Of a stretch of DNA of 64,000 bases, positions 12,301 through 20,411 are shown in pieces. Position numbers and translations under genes: made by a program. Origin of the DNA: Conchocele bisecta (lineage: Eukaryota; Mollusca; Bivalvia; Lucinida; Thyasiridae). A model generated the notes under the pieces. It made no database searches and was not told where the DNA came from. It saw only the letters and a list, made by a program, of their open reading frames with translations. Each line of letters begins with the position of its first letter. Position 1 is the stretch's first letter. Where the stretch lies: NCBI GenBank assembly GCA_029237695.1, contig CM055279.1, positions 21,145,919-21,209,918 of the forward strand, read 5' to 3'.

Positions 12301-15300
12301 CTGGGGTCCATTTCACTAAATTTCGTACGACTAAAATGTTCGTAAGTGCATATTTAGGATCGTCTGGAAATTCCAATTGATGGATTTACATTTATTGAGC
12401 ATAGGCTGCATATGCAGCCTATGCTCAATAAATGTAAATCCAATAATTGTTTTCACGAAAATTGTTTTCACGAAAATTGTTTTCACGAAAACATTGTTAA
12501 TGTGAAATTTACAGACTATCATAATTTTGCACTTACGAACATTTTAGTTGTACGAAGTTTAGTGAAATGGGTCTCATGTTCCATTATAGCGGTCATTCAG
12601 GAAAGAGCTGTTTGAGGATGCGATTGCTCGGATGCGGAAGGCGTGCATTAAGACGGAGATGGAGATTACTCAGTTCAAGTCGATCCAGGACAAAGTTGAA
12701 CAGCTCGTGATACAGAAACAGAAACTCGAGATCGACTACGGCGATATCCCCGATGAATTCAAAGGTAGGCCCAACAACCCAGTGTTCAGTAACCTACCAT
12801 GTTTCTTCCATTAACACCCTCCCCCCTCCCACTCCCCCTCCCCCTCCCCCCTCCCCCACCCCCACCCCCCTCACATTTTTATGTTAAAACATTTGTACCA
12901 GTTTCTTCATCATCATATACCTTTAATATTACAGCGGAACCTCTCTAATCCGTACACCCTGGGAGGTCCCCAGGGTTAGAGATGCTCCACTGTAATTCAG
13001 GCAGATGAGCACTCAAAGACATGCTTGTTTACTTTACGATCATGAACATGCATTATAATCGGGGAAACTCACAATGAAATCCATTTAAATTTAAGCATAC
13101 AGATGTTTGCTGGGTGTCCGGTTTAGGGAGGTTCCACTGTACTTGATACATGTGAGCATTTGGAAAATATCCGCCAAACGAATTAGGAGTGTATGTTTTA
13201 TTTCTCTCTGTAAATATGTCTTGAAATTTCATTAGAATTGAGTCCTCAGGACTCAATTCTAATGAAATTCCAAGACATATTCATGATATTTACGGGGAGA
13301 AATACAAGAAAATAAGATGAATTTTTGTCCGCTAGTTTTGAACTATTTATAGCCCACAAGTTTCCCAGCATGCAAAGAGTTAATCAGGCTTATCACATGT
13401 GATTAGTTGCATGTTGCAATGTGTTTCTAAAAATAGGTGAATTTTTTTCAGATGTGTAGGTTGTATTGTATAGGGCCTATTGTATATCGGCGACCTATTA
13501 TGGTTTTTATGGAATTTGGGATTAAATGCCCCCTTTTCCACTTTACAATGTGAAATGTGGGATTCGACCCCGTTAACACGGCCTAAAATGATCTTAGCTG
13601 TTTACAGGCTATTAAACACCATTATATCAAATCCACTTTGCATCGCCATGGGGGTGTTAAATAGAATATATACGGTATGTGATTTTCCAAGTTCGGTAAC
13701 CTACCATCAGTGCTCCAGATAAGGTGCGTATTGGCGTATTTTACGCACTTATTTTAACAGAATACGCATGGATTATCAAAAGTGCGAGTACAAATATTCA
13801 CAGCAATGTGGAAATAATCACTGATTTTCAAATTGAGTACCGGTAGTGAAAACACTGTTATAAAGTTGAAAATTTACTTAGTTGAGCTGCAAAAAGCAAA
13901 CAGCTCAAATAAGTGAATTTTTAAATTTGTGTTATTTTTATCATTTGTTCCCTATTTAGCAAGCAAGAAAGTCAATAATACAGTTGTAAAAGTAAAATAC
14001 GCATTGAATTTGAAATACGGGTGTATAATACTCTTTAGATACAAAACTTATCTGGAGCTCTGCTACCATATATGATCCAAGTTTGACTAATGACCTATCA
14101 TGAGTATAAGTCTGGTGTATTCTTAGACCCGTTGATGGACACGTTGATGACAGACCCCGTGGAGCTGCCGAGTGGCGCCATCATGGACCGACCAATCATC
14201 ATGCGGCACCTGCTCAACTCAGAGACGGATCCGTTCAACCGACAGGCCCTCACACAACAGCAGCTCATACCACGTACGTATTGTGATTATTGTCGCGCCC
14301 GCTTGCGGAAAGCGCGATATAGACGGCACTTTGGCGTACGTACGTACGTAGGTACGTACGTACGTACGTACGTACGTACATACGTGTGTCCGGTTAAAGT
14401 TTTTGGTTAAGTTGTTTGGTTAAGTTTTTTGGTTAAAGTTTTTGGTTAAGTTCTTTGGTTAAAGTTTTTGGTTAAGTTTTTTGGTTAAGTTTTTTGGTTA
14501 AAGTTTTTGGTTAAAGTTTTTCGTTATACTATATCTCTGCAACTGCTTTGCTCATTACCTTGAAACTTCACATGGGTGTTTATCATCATCTATATTTTCA
14601 TTCTACCCCACTCCCGTGCGGCCCCTGTGCCCAATGTCAAGGTCAAATTACTTTGAAGTTTTTGGTTAAGTTTTTTGGTTAAAGTTTTTGGTTAAGTTTT
14701 TTGGTTAAGTTTTTTGGTTAAAGTTTTTCGTTATACTATATCTCTGCAACTGCTTTGCCCATTACCTCGAAACTTAACATGGGTGTTTATCATCATCTAT
14801 ATTTTCATTCTACCCCCCTCCCGTGCGGCCCCTGTGCCCAATGTCAAGGTCAAATTACTTTGAAGTTTTGGTTAAGTTTTTTGGTTAAAGTTTTTGGTTA
14901 AGTTTTTTGTTAAGTTTTTTGGTTAAAGTTTTTCGTTATACTATATCTCTGCAACTGCTTTGCCCATTACCTTGAAACTTCACATGGGTGTTTATCATCA
15001 TCTATATTTTCATTCTAACCCCCTCCCGTGCGGCCCCTGTGCCCAATGTGAAGGTCAAATTACTTTGAAGTTTTTGGTTAAGTTTTTTGGTTATAGTTTT
15101 TGGTTAAGTTTTTTGGTTAAAGTTTTTTGGTTAAAGTTTTTGGTTAAGTTTTTTGGTTAAGTTTTTTGGTTAAAGTTTTTCCTTATACTATATCTCTGCA
15201 ACTGCTTTGCCCATTACCTTGAAACTTCACATGGGTGTTTATCATCATCTATATTTTCATTCTACCCTCCTCCCGTGCAGCCCCTGTGCCCAATGTCAAG

Positions 15301-16463
15301 GTCAAATTACTTTGAAGTTTTTGGTTAATGTTTTTTTCGCGCCCGCTTGCGGAAACCGCGATATAGTCGGCACTTTGGCGTACGTACGTACGTACATACG
15401 TACGTACGTGTGTCCGGTTAAAGTTTTTTGGTTAATTTTTTTGGTTAAAGTTTTTCGTTATACTATATCTTTTTTTTTAGTGTCCATGCCTCGCCACAAG
15501 GCGCGACATGCAGGCCGCGGCCATCTAGTTCACTAGATATTCCCACATTTTGGGAGTAGCCATTTTCAGGTATTTTTCGAGGTGGCCCTTTTTTGACATT
15601 TTGGGAAGTTGCCCTGTTCTGACATTTTGGGAATAGCCCATTTCAAGCATTTTGGGAACCTTTTGAATAAAACAATATAGTATCCATGCGTGTCATGCTG
15701 TTAATGTGAAATTTAAAGACTATCATAATATTGCACTTACGAACATTTTAGTTGTACAAAGTTTAGTGAAGCGGGGCCCAGCCGCTTATATTTGGGACAG
15801 GGCCTATTTAGGATCGTCTGGAAATCTCAATTGATGGATTTACATTTATTGAGCACATGCACATGCAGCCTATGCTCAATAAATGAAAATCCAATAATTG
15901 TTTTCACGAAAACTTTGTTAATGTGAAATTTACAGACTATCATAATTGCACTTACAAACAACACATTTTAGTCGTACAAAGTTTAGTGAAACGGGCCCCA
16001 GCCGCTTACATTGGGGACAGGGCCAGAATCCCCCCCCACCCCCCGAACATGGTTACAAGTGGTATGTGTATGTGAGCGGTAATAAGCTAGCAAGGGAGGT
16101 AAGTTCTATCGCATGTTTTATATCATGTCCTGTATTGATTTTATGGCTGTGACTGGAGAAATGAGGCTCATGGGATTTGTGACCAGTGTAGCTCCTGATG
16201 AAATAGTACACTCCTGTTGCCTGACTACGGTCTACATTGCTTGTTAGAAGCATGTTGGGTGTTTCATTGATGGAATGGCGAACAGTGCAGATCCTGATCA
16301 GACTGTGCGGATGCACTGTCTGATCTGGATCTACACTGCGTCGCAAAACTCATAAGCCCCATTTCTTCAATCACAGCCACATTTCAGCCAATCCATTCTG
16401 TTTTCAGGCCGTGATGTAAAAGAGAAGATAGAAGCTTGGATTAAGGAGAAACAATCTTCTTGA
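202..16463 (+). CDS. UBE4B: UBE4B (ubiquitin conjugation factor E4 B), C-terminal part, seven coding exons
   Basis: The exons are 202-328, 1648-1792, 2381-2515, 6207-6398, 12590-12764, 14127-14273 and 16408-16463. Every intron has AG/GT borders and the reading frame stays open across all joins, giving about 324 residues up to a TGA at 16461. The protein is an E4 ligase that extends ubiquitin chains with an E2 and works with the p97/Cdc48 segregase. Exon 1 starts inside the gene, so the N-terminal half lies upstream of the window. Recognisable Ufd2-core blocks include [38 protein letters not shown] and [13 protein letters not shown]. They are followed by a U-box with [17 protein letters not shown] and [13 protein letters not shown], and a basic tail ending KEKQSS. 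The introns are full of MITEs, and one holds a tRNA-Sec gene on the opposite strand. No AATAAA is seen in the 300 bases after the stop. Identification is from remembered family sequence. Confidence 0.95.
361..700 (+). repeat. Palindromic MITE with a second inverted copy at 50570-50870
   Basis: The core 370-490 is an inverted repeat around GGTGTGAAATG/CATTTCACACC with long arms holding ATGAACATATATGTCATATT. The flank, with ACCGGAAGTTGTTTATTTCA, recurs in reverse orientation at 50.6 kb. Confidence 0.7.
820..1202 (+). mobile_element. MITE with ACAGTCGAACCTC end, with a second palindromic MITE inside
   Basis: The start ACAGTCGAACCTCCCCGAAT and the end GTAGAGAGGCTGCACTGT form terminal repeats like those of Tc1/pogo MITEs. 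Inside is a palindrome (about 908-1113) centred on TCATTTCCATTATGGAAATG that also occurs at 8750-8950 and 31520-31697. Confidence 0.6.
1294..1598. mobile_element. P1 palindromic MITE
   Basis: TAGCCTATTTCATCAACATT at the left is mirrored at the right by its reverse complement. The centre is the hairpin TTACATTATCACAGCCATT. Flanks are CAG and CTG. It lies in a UBE4B intron. Confidence 0.9.
1648..1792 (+). CDS. UBE4B: UBE4B exon b (Ufd2 core)
   Basis: The acceptor is attgcag at 1641-1647 and the donor gtacat at 1793. The exon encodes [19 protein letters not shown] and then [18 protein letters not shown]. It begins 50 bases after a P1 MITE (1294-1598) in the preceding intron. Confidence 0.94.
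1958..2352. mobile_element. MITE with TGTCTGTTT(C/T)ACGAAACCTGC end, containing a CGTCC-rich repeat
   Basis: The left end TGTCTGTTTTACGAAACCTG recurs in full-length copies at 38093-38635 and 40147-40951. From about 2019 a hairpin GCCCCACCACGATAGTGGAG opens the repeat with CCGTCCGTCC seen again at 34970-35030 and 47206-47395. Confidence 0.55.
2381..2515 (+). CDS. UBE4B: UBE4B exon c (Ufd2 core)
   Basis: A phase-0 exon of exactly 45 codons between ctttcccag and gtaagt. It encodes a Gln-rich start ([16 protein letters not shown]) and then [21 protein letters not shown] long Ala/Arg-rich frame just downstream comes from a CGG-type repeat and is not coding. Confidence 0.94.
2612..2795 (+). repeat. 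Hairpin-started repeat with (GGC/GGCGTC)n tract
   Basis: GTCTCGCCCGCGAAAGCGGA forms a hairpin with the following GCGAGAC. A GC-rich trinucleotide tract runs from 2665 to 2720 and makes long false Ala/Arg reading frames. The repeat stops at the pogo-like end at 2796. Confidence 0.6.
2796..3823. mobile_element. Pogo/Tigger-like terminal repeats of copy A (interleaved with copy B)
   Basis: The left end CAGTCAAACTTGTGTTAAGA runs into GACCACTCAAGG. Its inverted partner ends at 3823, and both are flanked by TA. The pair overlaps copy B without nesting: A starts before B and ends inside B. Confidence 0.55.
3080..4285 (-). mobile_element. Pogo/Tigger-like DNA transposon copy B
   Basis: The ends are CAGTCAAACTTGTACTTGCG on the left and, on the other strand, CAGTCGAACTTGTGCTAACG. 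Each is flanked by TA, and both run into GACCACTTG. The interior carries the transposase remnant at the left end. Size is 1.2 kb. Confidence 0.7.
3111..3305 (-). pseudogene. Internally deleted pogo/Tigger-type transposase remnant
   Basis: Minus strand [20 protein letters not shown] followed by EAGKRHSDV looks like the CENP-B-type N-terminal helix-turn-helix of pogo/Tigger transposases. The frame then jumps to a C-terminal-like tail ending [14 protein letters not shown]. The DDE catalytic core is absent, so this is a non-autonomous deletion derivative. It sits in the terminal-repeat element 3080-4285, 25 bases from its end. Confidence 0.65.
4458..5322. mobile_element. Foldback element with about 60-base terminal inverted repeats
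   Basis: AAGTAAGGCCATACCATATC runs on through GCGTCCACCCAGTTG and is mirrored at 5263-5322. An inner set of inverted segments (TTCCTCAACCCT and partner) is shared with 21970-22110 and 58080-58190. Confidence 0.75.
5568..6005. mobile_element. P3 MITE (CTCCAGATAAGG ends) with a palindrome in its centre
   Basis: The ends GGCTCCAGATAAGGAATTAG and CAGCTTATCTGGGGCTCTG are inverted. The centre (5730-5795) is the palindrome CATTTCATTAGAATTGTCTC, which also appears by itself at 45026-45098. This suggests that the palindrome is a separate small element that entered P3. Confidence 0.75.
6207..6398 (+). CDS. UBE4B: UBE4B exon d (Ufd2 core)
   Basis: A phase-0 exon of 64 codons (acceptor atttccag, donor gtatag). 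It encodes [17 protein letters not shown], then [20 protein letters not shown] and [14 protein letters not shown], the most conserved stretch of the Ufd2 core. The preceding 3.7-kb intron carries pogo-like elements and two foldback elements. Confidence 0.95.
6530..8765. mobile_element. Three-level nest: palindromic MITE / CAGGGTTCG element / Helentron-like element
   Basis: The outer MITE (with GTCGTCTGCTGTTG and, at its other end, AGCAGACGAC) is split by an element at 6695-8713. That element has the ends CAGGGTTCGCACAGGTCTTG and GTTTGTATGAACCCC. The second is split in turn by a Helentron-like repeat at 6905-8094. Confidence 0.65.
6905..8094 (+). mobile_element. Helentron-like (HINE) repeat, TAGCTCACCTGAG type
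   Basis: It starts TAGCTCAACTGAGCGAAGCT (a hairpin with TGTGAGCT) and ends in the hairpin GGGCCATCATGGCCC followed by TCTTG. The interior has imperfect repeats with CCAAGATGGCCGCC and GGTGACCCCGGGGTC. Other copies are at 17964-19926 and 60382-61396. Long frames in it are not genes. Confidence 0.7.
8750..8956. mobile_element. Palindromic MITE with (T)AACCCTTA-type ends
   Basis: GTAAGGGTTAATGTCATCTG at the left matches CAGCATTCTAAGGGTTAACT at the right in inverted form. The centre is a degenerate palindrome around GGAAATGATT. Related copies: 908-1113, 6530-8765 (outer), 31520-31697. Confidence 0.6.
8957..9519. other. UBE4B intron sequence without recognised content
   Basis: AT-rich. A phrase with CATTTACAGTGGAATATCTC occurs twice (9010 and 9400). 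Nothing coding is seen. Confidence 0.5.
9520..9524 (-). terminator. Pol III T-run terminator of tRNA-Sec
   Basis: Minus strand TTTTT begins 23 bases after the discriminator base of the tRNA, the usual position and form of an RNA polymerase III stop. Confidence 0.65.
9547..9633 (-). tRNA. tRNA-Sec: Selenocysteine tRNA, anticodon TCA
   Basis: On the minus strand the 87 bases fold as an animal tRNA-Sec. The acceptor arm pairs GCCTGAA with TTCGGGC. The D stem has six pairs (CCTCGG with CCGGGG). The anticodon arm is GCAGG-CTTCAAA-CCTGT with TCA in the loop. The long variable arm is GTGAC-GAGA-GTCAC and the T arm GTGG-TTCAATT-CCAC. Against the human gene as I remember it, the D stem and variable arm differ by paired changes that keep pairing, which argues for a working gene. 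The product carries selenocysteine to UGA codons through EEFSEC. It lies in a UBE4B intron on the opposite strand. A TATA box at -31 to -25 and a T-run terminator match the external-promoter type of tRNA-Sec genes. Confidence 0.95.
9658..9664 (-). promoter_or_regulatory. TATA box of tRNA-Sec
   Basis: Minus strand TATATAA lies 25-31 bases upstream of the tRNA 5' end. Metazoan tRNA-Sec genes use a snRNA-type promoter with a TATA near -30 and a proximal sequence element near -60. A PSE would fall at about 9681-9700, but no consensus could be verified for this organism. Confidence 0.75.
9948..10328. mobile_element. P3 MITE, second copy
   Basis: The ends GGGCTCCAGATAAGGAATTA and GCAGCTTATCTGGAGCTCTG are inverted, with the same central palindrome at 10085-10150 as the copy at 5568. 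Confidence 0.75.
10329..11426. other. UBE4B intron, no recognised element
   Basis: A weak inverted repeat lies at 11040-11120 (AAACAATTTTTATTTTG and partner). Otherwise no repeat family or coding sequence is recognised. Confidence 0.45.
11427..11680. mobile_element. P2 palindromic MITE
   Basis: GGTCCGTTTCACTAAACTTG begins it and the mirrored GTTTAGTGAAATGGG ends it. The centre is GAGCATATCTGCATATGCAG. A second truncated left end follows at 11681-11725. Confidence 0.75.
11726..12237 (+). mobile_element. SINE II copy split by a Helentron-like insertion (11788-12051)
   Basis: SINE text up to GGGCTGAATTTATAG resumes at 12053 with TATTGTAAATATTCAG and ends with (AAAC)n at 12235. The inserted part starts TCGCGCCTGCTTTAGCAG and ends in the hairpin CTTCCGTGGCGGAAG plus TCTTG. 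Confidence 0.65.
12303..12573. mobile_element. P2 palindromic MITE with a tripled inner motif
   Basis: GGTCCATTTCACTAAATTTC is mirrored at the right end. In the right arm the motif ATTGTTTTCACGAAA occurs three times in a row (12446-12490), against two in the copy at 11427. The element ends about 17 bases before UBE4B exon e. Confidence 0.75.
12590..12764 (+). CDS. UBE4B: UBE4B exon e (core to U-box linker)
   Basis: The acceptor is cattatag at 12582-12589. A second AG at 12599-12600 was not chosen because the upstream AG keeps the conserved [12 protein letters not shown] start. The exon ends AAAG|gtaggc at 12764, giving [11 protein letters not shown] before the U-box. A P2 MITE ends about 17 bases before the acceptor. 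Confidence 0.92.
12816..12876 (+). repeat. C-rich low-complexity tract
   Basis: Runs of CCCTCCC and CCACCCC between 12816 and 12876. Could form i-motif/G4 structures; no other function visible. Confidence 0.6.
12930..13315. repeat. Short palindromes in UBE4B intron
   Basis: At 12930-12992 is an inverted repeat with CCCTGGGAGGTCCCCAGGG, related to 55305-55373. At 13195-13290 is a palindrome around TTGAGTCCTCAGGACTCAA, also found at 23570-23750. Confidence 0.6.
13710..14063. mobile_element. P3-type MITE variant
   Basis: The ends GTGCTCCAGATAAGGTGCGT and CAAAACTTATCTGGAGCTCT are inverted. The interior has TACGCA motifs and is shared with 20611-20836 and with the P1-interrupted copy near 54170-54760. 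Confidence 0.65.
14127..14273 (+). CDS. UBE4B: UBE4B exon f (U-box)
   Basis: The exon encodes [20 protein letters not shown], then [20 protein letters not shown] and ALTQQQLIP. This is almost the whole U-box, the RING-like fold that binds the E2 without zinc. The donor gtacgt at 14274 is followed 19 bases later by a Helitron-like repeat, so the intron is transposon-derived from almost its first base. Confidence 0.95.
14292..15528 (+). mobile_element. Helitron-like element with internal 205-250 base tandem repeats
   Basis: It starts TCGCGCCCGCTTGCGGAAAG. A second copy of this start is at 15337. It ends in the hairpin GGCCGCGGCC followed by ATCTAG|T, matching the CTRR-T end of Helitrons. GGCGCGA near the end can pair with the start. 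Four units beginning at GTTATACTATATCTCTGCAA (about 14523, 14730, 14935, 15182) are separated by GGTTAAGTTTTTT arrays. There is a (GTAC)n tract at 14335-14385 and another at 15380-15407. A related copy is at 62408-62595. Confidence 0.6.
15700..16005. mobile_element. P2 MITE right half (15700-15781) followed by a nearly complete P2 (15800-16005)
   Basis: Both contain ACAGACTATCATAA and GTTTAGTGAA-GCGGG/ACGGG ends. The two lie in direct order, separated by about 20 bases of shared flank (CAGCCGCTTA), which suggests a local duplication. A C-rich tract follows at 16030-16045. Confidence 0.6.
16143..16383. mobile_element. MITE with GGCTGTGACTGGAGAAATG ends
   Basis: GGCTGTGACTGGAGAAATGA is mirrored by CATTTCTTCAATCACAGCC. 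The core has CAGATCCTGATCAGACTGTG. Other copies or parts: 35415-35510, 41408-41580, 41830-42005, 48370-48720, 49745-49945. Confidence 0.7.
16408..16463 (+). CDS. UBE4B: UBE4B terminal coding exon
   Basis: The acceptor is ctgttttcag. Joined to the split codon (C|GC, Arg) the exon reads [17 protein letters not shown] and then TGA. It corresponds to the last helix of the U-box (human form ends in a similar Trp-containing basic helix). Confidence 0.92.
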
Positions 16464-16792
16464 TTATTTTCTAGTCACATGATCTGCAGGCAGGTGTTAG
16501 TCAAACTTGTCTTAAACGTATCTGGGAAAATAATATTTTGACACAATTCATTGTTTAAAGTCACTGTGTCTCCGATGATGTCTCAGACAGTCTATATGCA
16601 TTTTTTTTGTATGATTTATAAGCTTAAAATGATCTGTATCAATTTGATCAAATTTGAACATTTCATTTTCTGTGCTTATCTGAGACCCAATATGGGAGTG
16701 GGGGTGGGGTGTAATTTATAGGCCGTCACTCAAGGACAACAAAACAACCTAATATATGATTGAATGAGATGGTTGCTTTCTTATCCCCTCGC
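16464..16792 (+). other. UBE4B 3' UTR and downstream sequence
   Basis: AT-rich and free of recognised repeats after the UBE4B stop. No AATAAA or ATTAAA was found, so the cleavage site is not assigned. Confidence 0.4.
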
Positions 16793-16974
16793 CAATAGGT
16801 GAGAGAGGATATAGCGTTAGTCCATGTATGTACGTACATGCGTGCGTACGTTAGTAACACCTTTCATTTTTAGCTCGCCTGCACGAAGTGCAGAAGAGCT
16901 TATGGCATACCCCCGGCATCGTCGGCGTTGTCGGCGTCGTCGGCGTCGTCGACGTCATCCACAAACTTAACGTT

Positions 16975-17960
16975 GGGTAAATGTCTTCTAACTTCTGTTT
17001 CCTTCCATGGAACACCTTGTTATTTCATACATGCATTCCTCAGATGACCCTCTACCATGCTGTAGCAAATCCATGACCCACCACCCAGCCCTTACCCCCA
17101 GGTCAAGGTAAAAAACTTGGCACATTCATAAACTTAACGTTGGGTAAATGTCTTATAACTTCTGTTTCCTTTCATGGAACACCTTGTTATTTCATACATG
17201 CATTCCTCAGATGACCCTCTATCATGCTGTAGCAAATCCATGACCCACCACCCAGCCCTCGTCGGCGTCTTCCACAAACTTAACGTTGGGTAAATGTCTT
17301 ATAACTTCTGTTTCCTTTCATGGAACGCCTTGTTATTTCATACATGCATTCCTCAGAGATGACCCTCTATCATGCTGTAGCAAATCCATGACCCACCACC
17401 CAGCCCTTACTCCGAGGTCAAGGTCACAAACTTAGCATGTTCATAAACTTAACGATGGGGTAAATGTTGTGTAACTTCTGTTTATTTACAGGGAATGCCT
17501 TCATATTTCATACATGCATTCATATGATGATACTCTATCATGCTATAGCAAATTCATGACCCACCGCCCACCCCTTTCCCCAAGGTCAGGGTCACAATCT
17601 TAGCACATTCATAAACTTATTGTTGGGGTAAATGTATTATAACATCTGTTTCCTTTCATGGAACGCCTTGATATTTCATACAGACATTCCTCACTCAGAT
17701 GACCCTCTATCATGCTGTAGCAAATCCACAACCCACCACCCAACCCTTTCCCCAAGGTCAAGGTCACAAACTTAGCATGTTCATAAACTTTACATTGGGG
17801 TAAATGTTGTGTAACGTCTGTTTCTTTACACTTTGAACGCTTTGATATTTCATACATGCATTCATGTGATGATCCTCTATTGTGCTACAGCAAATCCATG
17901 ACCCACCCCACCCCTTTCCCCAAGATCAACATCATAAACTTAATGTTGGTGTAAATGTCT
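16975..17960 (+). repeat. Tandem repeats of about 165-180 bases
   Basis: Units share AACGTTGGGTAAATGTCTT, TTTCATGGAACACCTTG, CCTCTATCATGCTGTAGCAA and CCACCACCCAGCCC. At least six are seen from 16975, becoming more divergent. They resume after the nested insertion at 19927-20210. Confidence 0.75.
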
Positions 17961-17963
17961 TTT

Positions 17964-19926
17964 TAGCTCACCTGAGGGAAGCTCATGTGAGCTATTGTTA
18001 CCGTCCGACCGTCATCGTCGTCCGTGAACATTTTCAAACGTCTTCTCCTCGGTAACCATTGGGCCTATAGTCACCAAACTTCATGGTCATGGTCCTTAGG
18101 TAGGAGGATTACAAAATTGTTAAAATGACGTCATTACGTAATCCAAGATGGCCGCCATCTAAAAATAGCACAAATTCTTCAAAAATCTTCTTCTCAAGAA
18201 CCGCCAGCCGGATTTCGACAAAACTTGGTAGGAATGATCGATGTACAATGCTCTTTCAAAGTTGTTAAAATGGTGACCCCGGAGTCAAAAATGGGTGTGG
18301 CCCGTGGGGTCAAATTGGGGTCAAATTTTATTTTTGTCTGAATATGGTCATATCATATATCAAATCGATGCTATCAACGAAGCGATCACTCTGGTGCATT
18401 TTTTGTCGAAATCGGATGGTTATGTCATCCAAGATGGCCGCCAAAAGGTCAAAAAGTTGTTCTTTTATTAGAGATTTCAAAAGTCTTCATATTTGTTAAA
18501 ATGGAAGTCATCGCTAATCCAAGATGGCCGCCGTCTAAAAATAGCACAAATTCTTAAAAAATCTTCTTCTCATGAACCGCCAGCCGGATTTCGATGAAAC
18601 TTAGGTAGGAATGATCGATGTACAATGCTCTTTCAAAGTTGTTAAAATGGTGACCCCGGGATCAAAAATGGGCATGGCCCATGGGGTCAAATTGGGGTCA
18701 AATTTTATTTTTGACCGAATATGGTCATGTCTATATCAAATTGAAAGTATCAAAGAGGCGATCGCTCTGGTACATTTTTTGTCGAAATTGGATGGTCATG
18801 TCATCCAAGATGGCCACCGAAAGGTCACAAGGTCGTCCTTTTATTAGAGATTTCAAAATTCTTCTTCACACGAACCACTAGGCCCATGGTGGCCAAACTT
18901 CACATTTATGGTCCATGGGTGAAGCCTTTTCAGATTTGTTAAAATGGAGGTCATCGCTAATCCAAGATGGCCGCCGTCTAAAAATAGCACAAATTCTTAA
19001 AAAATCTTCTTCTCATGAACCGCCAGCCGGATTTCGATGAAACTTGGTAGGAATGATCGATGTATAGTGCTCTTTCAAAGTTGTTAAAATGGTGACCCCG
19101 GGGTCAAAAATGGGCGTGGCCCGTGGGGTCAATTTGGGGTCCAATTTTATTTTTGACCAAATATGGTCATGTCTATATCAAATCGAAAGTATCAAAGAGG
19201 CAATCGCTCTGGTACATTTTTTGTCGAAATTGGATGGTCATGTCATCCAAGATGGCCACCAAAAGGTCGTTCTTTTATTAGATTTCAAAATTCTTCTTCA
19301 CACGAACCACTTGGCCCATGGTGGTCAAACTTCAGTTATGGTCCATGGGTGAAGCCTATTCAGATTTGTTAAAACGGAGGTCGTCGCTAATCCAAGATGG
19401 CCGCCGTCTATAGCACAAATTCTTAAAAAATATTTTTCTCATGAACCGCGAACCAGATTTCGACGAAACTTGGTAGGAATGATCGACGTAGAATGCTCTT
19501 TCAAAGGTGTTAAAATGGTGACCCCAGGGTCAAAAATGGGCGTGGCCCGTGGGGTCAAATTTTATTTTTGACCAAATATGGTCATGTCATATATCAAATT
19601 GAAGATATTGATGAGGCGATTGCTCTGGTGCAATATTTGTCAAAATCGGATGATTATGTCATCCATGATGGCCTCCAACAGGTCCATTTATTCGAGATTT
19701 TGAATGTCTTTTTCTCAGGAACCACATGGCCGATGCTGGCCAAACTTCATAGTAAGTTAAGATCCTTGGGTGAAGCATTTTCAGATTTGGTAAAATGAGA
19801 TTCATCGCTTAATCCAAGATGACTGCCATCTAAAAATAGCACAATTTTTTTAAAACACATGAACTCAATGTCACATTCTCTGGTGTTCATGTTCATGAGC
19901 GAATTAGGGCCATCATGGCCCTCTTG
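17964..19926 (+). mobile_element. Helentron-like (HINE) repeat inserted between two T of a tandem unit
   Basis: It starts TAGCTCACCTGAGGGAAGCT and ends GGGCCATCATGGCCC-TCTTG. Internal blocks of about 430 bases repeat about four times. The host reads AAATGTCT up to the element and TTATAACTTCTG after it, and intact units read AAATGTCTTATAACTTCTG. Confidence 0.75.
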
Positions 19927-20411
19927 TTATAACTTCTGATTCTTTACAGGGAACACCTTCATATTTCATACATGCATTCATCTGATGATACTCTATTGTG
20001 CTACAGCAATCCAGGACCCAATCCCCCCACCCCTTTTGCCAAGGCCAAGGTCACAAACGTAGCACATTTATACATGCATTCCTCATGTGAATAGCTATCA
20101 TGCTATATAAAATCACCAACTTAGTGTGTTCATAAACTTAACGCTGGGTTAAATTTTGTTTTCCTTCTCTTTTCAGGGAGCGCATTGATATTTCATACAT
20201 GCATTCATGAAGGCTTCATGAATGAAGGCTGCCAACAGGCGAGCTTCGTTGTCTTCTGACAACTCTTGTTCAATAACTCGTGAACTGCTTCACCGATTTT
20301 GATAACATTTCGCCACCATGGGTGGTGCTTTGTTTTGCATACGATCCACGTCCGACCGCCCAAGTTAAAAAAATAAATATTTGTTCGTATCAAAGCTGCC
20401 AGCGAGGGGAT

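Larger units (their letters stand above)
16793..20411 (+). mobile_element. Nested Helentron-like elements, at least three levels
   Basis: The outer pair is ATCCCCTCGCC at 16793 with its inverse GCGAGGGGAT at 20402. Inside, 16871-20268 starts TAGCTCGCCTGCACGAAG and ends in the hairpin GTTGTCTTCTGACAAC plus TCTTG. Inside that are tandem units and the insertion 17964-19926. Confidence 0.65.
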
